Origin: JBBQVS01 sp038211295
GTDB lineage: Bacteria > Chloroflexota > Ktedonobacteria > Ktedonobacterales > Ktedonobacteraceae
Reading direction: 5' to 3'
Assembly: GCA_038211295.1 (NCBI GenBank)
Contig: JBBQVS010000043.1
Location: 1 to 32,329 of the forward strand
Length of the DNA stretch: 32,329 nucleotides
Shown: in pieces, positions 23,731 to 31,116 of the stretch
Layout: every line of letters begins with the position of its first letter
Position numbering within the stretch: position 1 is the stretch's first letter
Made by a program: the position numbers and the translations under genes
Notes under the pieces: generated by a model
Told to the model about the DNA's origin: nothing
The model's database searches: none
Seen by the model: only the letters and a program-made list of their open reading frames with translations

Positions 23731-23829
23731 GTGAAGTAGCTCACATTTCTACTGAAATGCGAAAATGGCCTGGCAATGTGAACAACCGATGTGATGAGGA
23801 AAGGGTGAGAGATAACACAGGGAGAAACA

Positions 23830-23873
23830 GGTGTGTGATATGCAGCGATAAATGAACATTGCCATCACACACC
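23830..23873 (-). terminator. Hairpin terminator of the uracil-DNA glycosylase gene
   Basis: On the minus strand GGTGTGTGAT (arm at 23864-23873) pairs with ATCACACACC (arm at 23830-23839), followed by TGTTTCTC. It begins 12 bases past the stop. Confidence 0.6.
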
Positions 23874-23884
23874 CGTCATGCTTC

Positions 23885-24529
23885 CTAAAACAGTGACATC
23901 TGTTGAGGTGGCTCTTCTTCTTTTTGCGCGGCGGCCCCCATCGGGGGAACCTCAACAGCGATGCGCTCTGCCTCCTCGATAATTCGAGGGATTTTCCTGA
24001 AGTCTTCGCGAATAACATCTTTAAGCGCGACTTGATGAAGTCCGGCAGCAGGGTGATACATCGCGATACAGACACGTCCCTGAACTTTGCGAGCGTGACC
24101 GTGAATCGTACTGATCTTCTCATTGCCAAAGAACTTTGTCATCGAGTAACGACCCAACGTAACAATTACTTGCGGTTGAATCGCTTCTATTTGACGGTCA
24201 AGATAGTTGTCGCACGCTTTGATTTCTTCGGGTAATGGATCACGATTGTTTGGTGGACGGCACTTTACAACGTTCGTAATAAATACATCAGCACGTTTTA
24301 ATTGAATACTCCCCAACAGCTCGTCAAGAAATTGTCCCGCAGGCCCGACAAATGGACGCCCCTGCTTATCTTCATGAAAGCCAGGACCTTCACCAATAAA
24401 GAGTATTTTCGCGTTGCGTGCGCCCTCACCGGGTACTGCTTTGGTACGTCCCTTACAGAGATTACATTTTGAGCAGGTAGAGACCTCCACGGCAACCTCT
24501 CGTAGCCGCTCTTCTGGTGACATCTCCAT
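23885..24529 (-). CDS. Family 4 uracil-DNA glycosylase (iron-sulfur)
   Basis: A 214-residue enzyme that removes uracil from DNA and starts base excision repair. The family 4 [4Fe-4S] ligands are Cys19, Cys22, Cys90 and Cys106, spaced as in the Thermus enzyme. Motif GEGPGFHEDKQGRPFVGPAG (46-65) binds and activates water, and MYHPAA (from 157) is the DNA-binding loop. After the catalytic domain a short, Glu/Pro-rich tail ends in QQMSLF, which fits the bacterial sliding-clamp binding consensus (Q-L/M-S/D-L-F). The ATG has AGAGG five bases upstream. It follows pnp on the same strand after 129 bp containing a hairpin, so it probably has its own or a read-through promoter. Confidence 0.95.
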   Translation of the reverse strand: MEMSPEERLREVAVEVSTCSKCNLCKGRTKAVPGEGARNAKILFIGEGPGFHEDKQGRPFVGPAGQFLDELLGSIQLKRADVFITNVVKCRPPNNRDPLPEEIKACDNYLDRQIEAIQPQVIVTLGRYSMTKFFGNEKISTIHGHARKVQGRVCIAMYHPAAGLHQVALKDVIREDFRKIPRIIEEAERIAVEVPPMGAAAQKEEEPPQQMSLF

Positions 24530-24565
24530 ACTTTCCTCTTCGTTACATTAAGAAAATAATTCGTG

Positions 24566-24640
24566 TCTGGTAAGAACCATTTCACCCTGCTTTTCAAATC
24601 GGTTCACGCTCAGGAGAACAGCATGAAATGGTTGCTTACC
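24566..24640 (-). terminator. Hairpin between pnp and the glycosylase gene
   Basis: Imperfect arms pair around AACCATTTCA (24575-24584) and TGAAATGGTT (24624-24633), extended by GTAAG/CTTAC and TGCTG/CAGGG. It begins about 20 bases past the pnp stop. No T tract. Confidence 0.5.
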
Positions 24641-24658
24641 CTACATAGCATCTACAAG

Positions 24659-27079
24659 TTACCAGCGACGCTCAGGTGGACGTTGGTTGAAATCGCCATC
24701 GCGGTTGTTGCCGCCTGGCCCCATAGGTCTGCGTTGTCCGAAGCCGCCACCACTGCCGCCTGTGTTGCCACCACGATCTCCGCCGCCGTAGTTACCGCGA
24801 TCACGATTGCCACCGCGATCTCCGCCACCATAGCCGCCACGATCTCCATAGCCACCACGATTGGGTGCTCCACCCTCGCGACTGCCACCGCCACCGTAGC
24901 CACCACCGCCGGAACGCCCTGGGCCACCACGCCCTGGGCCACCACGACTTGGGCCACGCTCGCTCTCAAGCTCAGCCTGTGATGGCATCTCGCCACTCAA
25001 GGCCGCGCGACGCGAGAGGTTGACGCGTCCCTGACCATCGACTTCAATCACCATGACCGTGATTTCGTCGCCAACCGAAACAACATCCTCTGGACGCGCC
25101 ACCTGATAATCAGCAAGCTGCGAGGTACGCACCAGACCTTCTTTACCAGGGAGAATCTCGACAAAGCATCCAAAGTCAACCAGACGCCGCACGGTTCCCG
25201 TGTAGATACGTCCTACCTCGACCTCTTCGGTCAAGCCGCGTACAGCATCCATCGCGATCTGCATTGCTTCGCCGGAGGTCGCGGAAATGTTGACCGAGCC
25301 ATCGTCCTCAATGTCGATCTTCGCGCCGCTCTCCTCTTGAATTTTACGAATCATCTTACCGCCTGGGCCGATGACCGCGCCAATCTTGTCGGGATTGATC
25401 TTGAGGGTCTGGATACGCGGTGCATAGCCTGACAACTCCTCACGAGGTGCGTCGATTGCGTCGAGCATCTTTTCCATGATGAACATGCGGCCCTCATGCG
25501 CCTGCTCAAGAGCTTTCGCCATGATTTCGTAGGTAATACCCTTGACTTTAATGTCCATTTGGAGCGCGGTGATGCCATCGGCAGTACCCGCAACCTTGAA
25601 GTCCATATCGCCCAGAGCATCCTCGATACCTTGAATATCGCTCAACACAGCCCACTTGCCGGCCCGCTCTCCCTCGCCAGTGATGAGGCCCATCGCGACG
25701 CCAGAGACGGGAGCATGAATGGGAACGCCCGCATCCATGAGCGCAAGCGTGGTGCCACAGACCGAACCCATCGAACTGGAGCCATTGGATGAGAGAATGT
25801 CCGAGACAGCGCGGATAGTGTAAGGAAACTCACTCTTCTCTGGAATGACAGCCGCAATCGCGCGTTCCACCAGTGCGCCATGCCCAATTTCGCGGCGACC
25901 AGGGCCACGCATTGCTTTACTCTCACCTGTTGAATAAGGAGGGAAATTGTAGTGATGCATGAAGCGTTTGTTGCCACCAAAGCCGATGCCATCCAGTATC
26001 TGCTCGTCACCAGGAGAGCCGAGCGTGGCAACGCTCAACACCTGCGTCTGACCGCGTGTGAAGATGGCGGAGCCGTGAGTGCGCGGGAGTAAGCCTACTT
26101 CACAGCTGATTGGGCGAATCGTTTTGAGGTCGCGCCCATCGGGACGAACGCCGTTGTCCAAGATGTTATTACGGACATACGACTTGAGTTCTTTTTCGTA
26201 GAACGTGATGATGTCCTTCAAACGGTCTGGATACTGTGTACCCAGTGCCGCGATCAACTCGTCCTGTACAGCGTTTAATGCTGTCGCTCGCGACGCCTTG
26301 TCGGGGCTATGTAACGCGGTCTCGAAAAGGGGGCGCAGGAACACGGCCACCTTCGAGCGCAGGTCTTCATCGACAGGGACGGGTGCGTAGGGACGCTTGG
26401 TGACGTTTACATCCAGTGCCAGCCGCTCCTGCATCTTGACAATATCTTGCAAAGCCTCTTGCCCGAAACGTACCGCTTGCAGCATCATGTCTTCGGGCAA
26501 CTCTTTCGCGCCCGCCTCGACCATCATTACAGCGTCGGCAGTGCCGGCGATTGCCAGGTCAAGTCTGCTTGAACTCATCTGAGCTTCAATGGGATTGACA
26601 ATCAGCTTGTCATCGATATAGCCCACGCGAACGGCACCGACGGGGCCAGAGAAAGGAATGTTTGATACCGTTAAGGCAGCCGAAGCACCGACGATACCGA
26701 GCAGGTCAGGGTCGTTTTCCGCGTCTACTGAAAGAACCGTGATGACAACCTGTACATCGTTACGGTATCCTTTGGGGAAAAGGGGGCGAAGAGGACGATC
26801 AGCGAGGCGGCAAGCGAGAATAGCGTGTTCAGAAGCTCGGCCTTCGCGTTTGATAAACCCCCCAGGGATTTTTCCTGCGGCATACATCCGCTCTTCTACA
26901 TCTACGGTTAGTGGGAAAAAGTCTATGCCTTCACGAGGCTCGGAACTCCCAACGACAGTTGCCAGAATGACGGTTTCGCCATAACGCACAAGCACTGCGC
27001 CACTGGCTTGCTCTGCCACGCGGCCAGTCTCAATACTCATGAGCCGACCACCTATGACAGCTTCTTGACGATGAATCAT
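24659..27079 (-). CDS. pnp: Polyribonucleotide nucleotidyltransferase (PNPase)
   Basis: An 806-residue phosphorolytic 3'-5' exoribonuclease, the core of RNA decay. The first RNase PH domain starts at IGGRLMSIETGRVAEQASGAV. A linker helical domain follows. The second, catalytic RNase PH domain contains FTRGQTQVL and FMHHYNFPPYSTGE. A KH domain (IGAVIGPGGKMIRKIQEESG) and an S1 domain (YTGTVRRLVDFGCFVEILPGKEGLV) come next. About 100 extra residues (706-806) form a Gly/Arg-rich tail with many RGG and GGYGG units, more like eukaryotic RNA-binding proteins or some actinobacterial RNases. The ATG has GGAGG four bases away. It follows rpsO, the usual bacterial order, after a 392-bp gap. PNPase often cleaves its own leader with RNase III; a structured leader is present here too. 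Confidence 0.97.
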   Translation of the reverse strand: MIHRQEAVIGGRLMSIETGRVAEQASGAVLVRYGETVILATVVGSSEPREGIDFFPLTVDVEERMYAAGKIPGGFIKREGRASEHAILACRLADRPLRPLFPKGYRNDVQVVITVLSVDAENDPDLLGIVGASAALTVSNIPFSGPVGAVRVGYIDDKLIVNPIEAQMSSSRLDLAIAGTADAVMMVEAGAKELPEDMMLQAVRFGQEALQDIVKMQERLALDVNVTKRPYAPVPVDEDLRSKVAVFLRPLFETALHSPDKASRATALNAVQDELIAALGTQYPDRLKDIITFYEKELKSYVRNNILDNGVRPDGRDLKTIRPISCEVGLLPRTHGSAIFTRGQTQVLSVATLGSPGDEQILDGIGFGGNKRFMHHYNFPPYSTGESKAMRGPGRREIGHGALVERAIAAVIPEKSEFPYTIRAVSDILSSNGSSSMGSVCGTTLALMDAGVPIHAPVSGVAMGLITGEGERAGKWAVLSDIQGIEDALGDMDFKVAGTADGITALQMDIKVKGITYEIMAKALEQAHEGRMFIMEKMLDAIDAPREELSGYAPRIQTLKINPDKIGAVIGPGGKMIRKIQEESGAKIDIEDDGSVNISATSGEAMQIAMDAVRGLTEEVEVGRIYTGTVRRLVDFGCFVEILPGKEGLVRTSQLADYQVARPEDVVSVGDEITVMVIEVDGQGRVNLSRRAALSGEMPSQAELESERGPSRGGPGRGGPGRSGGGGYGGGGSREGGAPNRGGYGDRGGYGGGDRGGNRDRGNYGGGDRGGNTGGSGGGFGQRRPMGPGGNNRDGDFNQRPPERRW

Positions 27080-27471
27080 GTTTCCTCCGATTATTTGTCA
27101 CCTCAAACGTATTGCTTTTTCTTGTCTTCGTCCAGCGTGCTTTTACTCTTTTCCTCAACACCTGGCAGACGTATACTTTTCGTGACTATTCAATACCCAT
27201 GCTACCACATAACTACGATACAACTACCGTTCAGGTTAGCCAAGCTTCTTGGTGACACGGCTCTGGCTCTTGAGAATGAACGCGTGTAGTGTATGCACTC
27301 GACATTTGCAGACTAACGTTGTGGGAGTGTGCGTTATATATTTCGCGTTGGTCTCTCGTCTCTTTTAACACAGTGAACATATAGTAGGGGGGAATGTGGG
27401 AATGCGGTTCGGCGCGGCACATGCCGTGTCGTGTAAAGGTGTGTAGTACGCCGAACACGTCAGACCCGAAA
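27080..27471 (-). other. rpsO-pnp intergenic leader with structured stem
   Basis: No gene is seen in 392 bases. On the minus strand GTTCGGCG and CGCCGAAC pair (27407-27414 with 27449-27456) and enclose a small CGGCA/TGCCG hairpin (27415-27426). It lies about 15 bases after rpsO and could be an rpsO terminator, although without a T tract, or part of the pnp leader. No convincing pnp promoter was found, so pnp may be read through from rpsO. Confidence 0.45.
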
Positions 27472-27741
27472 TTAGTGGCGCAAACCAAGCTTTGCAATCA
27501 ATGCGCGATAGCGGTCTGGGCTTTTTTTGCTGAGATAGGAAAGCAAACGCCGGCGTTGCCCAACCATCATAAGTAGGCCGCGACGTGAGTGGAGATCATG
27601 CTTATGCGCCTTGAGGTGTTCAGTCATCTGGTTGATACGCCGTGTCAAAATGGAAATTTGCACCTCTGGCGAACCCGTATCAGTCTCGTGTACACGAGAA
27701 CTCTCGATAATTCCTGTTTTTTCTTCTAATGTCAATGCCAC
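27472..27741 (-). CDS. rpsO: Ribosomal protein S15
   Basis: An 89-residue primary binder of 16S rRNA in the small subunit platform. The family pattern is clear: GSPEVQISILTRRINQMTEHLKAHKHDLHSRRGLL, then the basic RRRLLSYLSKKSPDRYRALIAKLGLR end. Length is standard. The start codon is GTG at 27741 with a weak, distant AAAGG. It has its own promoter directly behind the rplL terminator and is followed by pnp, as in most bacteria. Confidence 0.97.
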   Translation of the reverse strand: MALTLEEKTGIIESSRVHETDTGSPEVQISILTRRINQMTEHLKAHKHDLHSRRGLLMMVGQRRRLLSYLSKKSPDRYRALIAKLGLRH

Positions 27742-27785
27742 GCTCTTAAATCACCCGCCTTTCGGAATAAGATTCTAACCTTTGC

Positions 27786-27814
27786 ATTATAGCATGGATG
27801 TCTCATAGATGCAA
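27786..27814 (-). promoter_or_regulatory. Predicted promoter of rpsO
   Basis: On the minus strand TTGCAT (27809-27814), a 17-base spacer and an extended -10 TGCTATAAT (TATAAT at 27786-27791) give a strong promoter. It sits six bases past the rplL terminator arm. Confidence 0.75.
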
Positions 27815-27819
27815 TTGGA

Positions 27820-27846
27820 ACAGGGTGACCTTGTGGGCCACCCTGT
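27820..27846 (-). terminator. Hairpin after rplL
   Basis: ACAGGGTG and CACCCTGT pair at the ends of 27820-27846, with GCC/GGT inside. It starts 26 bases after the rplL stop, between it and the rpsO promoter. Confidence 0.6.
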
Positions 27847-27872
27847 CCAGCCACGCATAAGGTGTAGGATAG

Positions 27873-28253
27873 TTACTTGACGGTAACTTTCGCGCCAACC
27901 TCTTCCATCTTCTTGGCAATGGCGTTGGCCTCGTCCTTAGAAATGGCTTCCTTGATTGCCTTTGGAGCCTCGTCAACGACGGCTTTGGCCTCTTTCAAGC
28001 CCAGGCCAGTCAACTCGCGGACAACCTTAATAACGTTGATTTTGTTGGGGCCAACTTCGGTCAATACGGCGTCGAACTCGGTCTGCTCTTCCACGGGCGC
28101 GGCAGTCTCAGCAACGGCAGCTGCGGCGACAGGCGCGGCAGAAACGGCGGCGGCAGCACTCACGCCCCACTTCTCTTGCAGGGTCTTGCTCAACTGGACA
28201 AGTTCGAGCACATTCAACTTCTCAATTTCAGAGATAATGGTTTCTACGGACAT
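27873..28253 (-). CDS. rplL: Ribosomal protein L7/L12
   Basis: A 126-residue stalk protein that recruits translation factors. The dimerising N-terminal helices (LNVLELVQLSKTLQEKWGV) are followed by an Ala-rich hinge (about 34-55). The globular C-terminal domain has FDAVLTEVGPNKINVIKVVRELTGLGLKEAK and ends AKVTVK. AAGGAG lies seven bases from the ATG. It follows rplJ by 20 bp and shares its attenuated leader. Confidence 0.97.
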   Translation of the reverse strand: MSVETIISEIEKLNVLELVQLSKTLQEKWGVSAAAAVSAAPVAAAAVAETAAPVEEQTEFDAVLTEVGPNKINVIKVVRELTGLGLKEAKAVVDEAPKAIKEAISKDEANAIAKKMEEVGAKVTVK

Positions 28254-28273
28254 TTCTTGCTCCTTATAGGTAC

Positions 28274-28813
28274 TTATTCGGCGGCAGTGCCACCGTTAAG
28301 CTGATCGGCGTGCGCTTGTAGCACGTAACAAAGGTCGCGCAATGGCGCGGTCAATAAGCCAAATGTTGTTGCCAGAGGCCCCTGGATAGTTCCAACGACA
28401 TTGGCCTTCGATTGCAGTTTGCCACCGGGCAGTTTGCCCAGGTTGTCAACTTGCTCGGCGGTTAGATTGCGGCCACCAAGAATAGCTGACTTGAGCACAA
28501 GAACTTTCGAGGTACGAATGTAGTCTGAGACAATCTTTGCCGCGTTTACTTCGTCATCAAAGCTCCATGCAACAGCTGTCTGACCGTTGAATATGCTGTT
28601 GTCAACGCCAGTCATGTTGTTGCGCTCAGCAGCGATACGCAGAAACGTGTTCTTCGCGATCTGAAATTCTAGCTTGGCATCTCGCATTTTGGTGCGTAGA
28701 TCGTTCATGTCTTTCACGTTGAGACCCTGAGTCTGCACAAGAATCGCAACCGTTGCGCGACCAAGCTTTTCTGTCAGCTCTTCAATTTTCTCTTGCTTCT
28801 CTTTTGTTGGCAT
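28274..28813 (-). CDS. rplJ: Ribosomal protein L10
   Basis: A 179-residue stalk base that holds L7/L12 dimers. The opening KEKQEKIEELTEKLGRATVAILVQTQGL and the AKNTFLRIAAERN rRNA-binding region are typical. The C-terminal helix (LCYVLQAHADQLN) would bind L12. AAGGAGG lies before the ATG. L10 with L12 classically represses its own operon through the leader RNA, and such a leader is present upstream. Confidence 0.97.
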   Translation of the reverse strand: MPTKEKQEKIEELTEKLGRATVAILVQTQGLNVKDMNDLRTKMRDAKLEFQIAKNTFLRIAAERNNMTGVDNSIFNGQTAVAWSFDDEVNAAKIVSDYIRTSKVLVLKSAILGGRNLTAEQVDNLGKLPGGKLQSKANVVGTIQGPLATTFGLLTAPLRDLCYVLQAHADQLNGGTAAE

Positions 28814-28842
28814 GAGTGTTCCTCCTTCCCCACAATATATAC

Positions 28843-28873
28843 AAAAAACCTTCGGCTCTTACTAGACCGAAGG
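28843..28873 (-). terminator. Attenuator hairpin in front of rplJ
   Basis: On the minus strand CCTTCGG...CCGAAGG (28867-28873 with 28849-28855, plus inner pairs) is directly followed by six T (28843-28848). This is a textbook intrinsic terminator, 30 bases before the rplJ ATG, so it must be regulated. Confidence 0.85.
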
Positions 28874-29035
28874 GTGGGAGGCGCGTATTCTATTTTGCAG
28901 CATCTATTCCTGCCACGCTCGCGTTTCACAAGGTGGCAAAACACATCTACCCGTAAATAGTCCACTACCTCGGCAAGCTGACATATGTCACTTCGATGCT
29001 TCTCACATACTTGCTGTCTTCGGTTGACCAGAATT
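28843..29035 (-). ncRNA. Ribosomal protein L10 leader
   Basis: The ~190-base leader of rplJ-rplL contains the pair of segments typical of the L10-leader RNA: AGACAGCAAGT near the 5' end and GCTTGCCGAGGTAG about 45 bases later. They pair through GCAAG/CTTGC and could form the kink-turn bound by L10-L12. The leader ends in the intrinsic terminator before rplJ, the arrangement known from Firmicutes. Recognition is by eye from the motif. Confidence 0.75.
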
Positions 29036-29041
29036 GTTGCT

Positions 29042-29070
29042 ATTATACAGGGTTTCGCGGTTGAAAGCAA
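29042..29070 (-). promoter_or_regulatory. Predicted promoter of rplJ-rplL
   Basis: On the minus strand TTGCTT (29065-29070), a 17-base spacer and a perfect TATAAT (29042-29047). Initiation near 29035 would start the L10 leader. Confidence 0.75.
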
Positions 29071-29131
29071 GCCCCAAATAATTGTGTTTCCAGCGTTAGA
29101 GGAAATGTATTGAATGCAGCCATGAAAACCA

Positions 29132-29152
29132 GGGAGACCACAAGGGTCTCCC
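29132..29152 (-). terminator. Hairpin after rplA
   Basis: GGGAGACC and GGTCTCCC (29145-29152 and 29132-29139) pair around a five-base loop; TGGTTTTC follows. It lies 80 bases after rplA and before the rplJ promoter, separating the two transcription units. Confidence 0.65.
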
Positions 29153-29231
29153 GATATTCTCTTGCACACTCCCACCTTCCGCTGCATTTATGCTCGCTTG
29201 TGTTTGCTCACATCTCCCATGTGCAACGGCG

Positions 29232-29939
29232 TTACGGTTTCAATGCGGTAGCTGTCGCGACATCCAGACGAATGCTAGGCGACATAGTAGATGAGAGTAC
29301 AACACTCTTGACATACGAACCCTTCGCGCCGGATGGCTTGGCCCGCATCACCGAGTCGATAATCGAGGTGATGTTTGTCATCAAGGCATCTTCGCTAAAC
29401 GAGAGTTTGCCCGCCGGTATGTGCAGCAGAGCGGTCTTATCGACCTTGAACTCTACGCGACCCGCTTTCACTTCGCGGATAGTCTTGGCAAGGTCAAACG
29501 TGATTGTGCCAGCCTTTGGACTGGGCATCAGGCCGCGAGGGCCAAGTTTCTTACCGAGCCGACCAACCTTGCCCATGACATCAGGAGTGGCGATGGCAAC
29601 ATCAAAGCCCGTCCAATCCCCCTCAATCTGCTTGATGATGTCGTCGAGACCAACAAAGTCCGCCCCCGCGCTTTCTGCTTCGGCGACTTTTTCACCTTGC
29701 GCGAAGACCAGTACCTTCACTTCTTTCCCGGTTCCTGATGGCAAGACCGCGACACCACGCACCATCTGATCCGCGTGACGGGGGTCTACACCGAGCTTCA
29801 TATGTATCTCAACGGTAGGGTCGAACTTGAGATAGTTCATCTTCTTGAGCAACTCAATCGCTTCTTTTGGCTCGTACAACTTCGTGCTGTCAACGAGCTT
29901 CTCGGCTTCGTTATATTTTTTTCCGTGCTTAACTGTCAT
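29232..29939 (-). CDS. rplA: Ribosomal protein L1
   Basis: A 235-residue L1-stalk protein. It opens KHGKKYNEAEKLVD. The two-domain pattern includes KLGVDPRHADQMVRGVAVLPSGTG, ATPDVMGKVGRLGKKLGPRGLMPSPKAGT and KPSGAKGSYVKSVVLSSTM. AAGGAGGG lies ten bases from the ATG at 29939; the longer frame upstream runs into rplK and is not used. It follows rplK by 52 bp. L1 often represses its own mRNA; no clear mimic of the rRNA site was identified. Confidence 0.97.
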   Translation of the reverse strand: MTVKHGKKYNEAEKLVDSTKLYEPKEAIELLKKMNYLKFDPTVEIHMKLGVDPRHADQMVRGVAVLPSGTGKEVKVLVFAQGEKVAEAESAGADFVGLDDIIKQIEGDWTGFDVAIATPDVMGKVGRLGKKLGPRGLMPSPKAGTITFDLAKTIREVKAGRVEFKVDKTALLHIPAGKLSFSEDALMTNITSIIDSVMRAKPSGAKGSYVKSVVLSSTMSPSIRLDVATATALKP

Positions 29940-29991
29940 ATACTTACAGCCCTCCTTGAGGCTAAACAACCGCAGTAACTTTCGGGCAGGA

Positions 29992-30414
29992 CTACTCGAT
30001 TGTGATACCCATGCTTCGTGCAGTACCTTCGACCATGCCTTCCGCGCCTTCAATGCTGATGGCGTTGAGGTCTTTCATCTTCAGCTCAGCGATCTCACGC
30101 AACTTGGCGCGATTGATTGAACCAATCTTTGTCTTGTTTGGAGTCGGTGAACCTTTTTCAACGCTCACAGCCTTTTTCAAGAGGTCTGGCACTGGTGGGG
30201 TCTTTGTGATGAAGGTAAAAGAACGGTCTTCATAAATGGTAATTTCGGCAGGAATAATCATCCCTGCTTGATCGGCGGTACGTGCATTGTACTCTTTGCA
30301 GAACATCATGATGTTGACGCCTTGCGGTCCAAGTGCAGTACCGATTGGGGGTGCCGGATTAGCTTTCCCCGCCGGAATCTGTAAACGAACGACGGCCTTA
30401 ATACGCTTTGGCAT
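29992..30414 (-). CDS. rplK: Ribosomal protein L11
   Basis: A 140-residue GTPase-centre protein. The pattern VRLQIPAGKANPAPPIGTALGPQGVNIMMFCKEYN is the conserved N-terminal domain, including the Pro-rich region bound by thiopeptide antibiotics. The C-terminal 23S rRNA-binding domain includes KTPPVPDLLKKA and EGTARSMGI. Co-transcribed with rplA, 26 bp after nusG. Confidence 0.98.
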   Translation of the reverse strand: MPKRIKAVVRLQIPAGKANPAPPIGTALGPQGVNIMMFCKEYNARTADQAGMIIPAEITIYEDRSFTFITKTPPVPDLLKKAVSVEKGSPTPNKTKIGSINRAKLREIAELKMKDLNAISIEGAEGMVEGTARSMGITIE

Positions 30415-30440
30415 GGTATTTCAAAACTCCTCGAAATGTC

Positions 30441-31094
30441 TTAAATCTTCTCAACCTGGAGAAAGTCGAGGACCACCGGTGTCTCTCTTCCAAAAAAGGA
30501 GACCAGAACAGTGACCTTGTTCTTGTCCGCGTTGACTTCGCTGACTGTACCGATAAATTCGGTAAATGGGCCATCTATGACCCGTACACTCTGACCTTTG
30601 GTGAAGCTGACTTTCGCCTTTGGCTTCTCGGTCTCCTGCGTGACTTGTTTCAGAATGGTCTTCATCTCGTGCTCTTGTAAGGGAATGGGACGCGTGCCGG
30701 AGCCAACAAAACTTGTGACTCCCGGCGTGTTACGCACGACATACCACGCCTCGTCACTCATCACCATCTCGACCAATACATAGCCAGGAAAGGTTTTGCG
30801 CTGTACTGTACGCCGTTGGCCCTGCTTGATCTCAACCTCTTCTTCCATAGGCACGACAACACGGAAGATTTTGTTACGCATGTCCATTGAAGTGATGCGT
30901 GCCTCAAGGTGAGTTCTGACCTTGTTTTCATAGCCTGAGTAGGTGTGAATGGCGTACCATTCGCGCTCACCCGTCTCTATCATGTTTGTAGATGAAATTA
31001 TTTTAACTGGTTGCTCTGTGTGCCCATCTTCTTTTGTATGTTCTGTTACCACGGCGTTTTCCCTCACAGTTTTCCGGTGAAAAACTACGGACAT
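30441..31094 (-). CDS. nusG: Transcription elongation and antitermination factor NusG
   Basis: A 217-residue RNA polymerase-binding factor. The NGN domain starts at about residue 44 (EWYAIHTYSGYENKVRTHLEARI) and contains the RKTFPGYVLVEMVM and NTPGVTSFVGSG motifs. The KOW domain (FTKGQSVRVIDGPFTEFIGTVSEVN) ends in FFGRETPVVLDFLQVEKI. The first ~43 residues are a polar extension not found in E. coli NusG. AGGTG lies seven bases before the ATG. It sits 22 bp after secE, the usual partner order. Confidence 0.97.
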   Translation of the reverse strand: MSVVFHRKTVRENAVVTEHTKEDGHTEQPVKIISSTNMIETGEREWYAIHTYSGYENKVRTHLEARITSMDMRNKIFRVVVPMEEEVEIKQGQRRTVQRKTFPGYVLVEMVMSDEAWYVVRNTPGVTSFVGSGTRPIPLQEHEMKTILKQVTQETEKPKAKVSFTKGQSVRVIDGPFTEFIGTVSEVNADKNKVTVLVSFFGRETPVVLDFLQVEKI

Positions 31095-31116
31095 ACTTTT
31101 TCACCTGATAGACGCT

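Noticed and set aside
24563..24982. Ala/Thr-rich plus-strand frame of 139 codons opposite the pnp tail
   Set aside because: It is the mirror of the Gly/Arg-rich repeats of PNPase; composition is a by-product of the opposite strand.
27877..28269. Plus-strand frame of 130 codons opposite rplL
   Set aside because: Antisense shadow of a certain ribosomal protein gene.
29110..29769. 219-codon plus-strand frame opposite rplA
   Set aside because: Antisense to rplA, with Ser/Thr-rich residues from reversed codons and no start signals.
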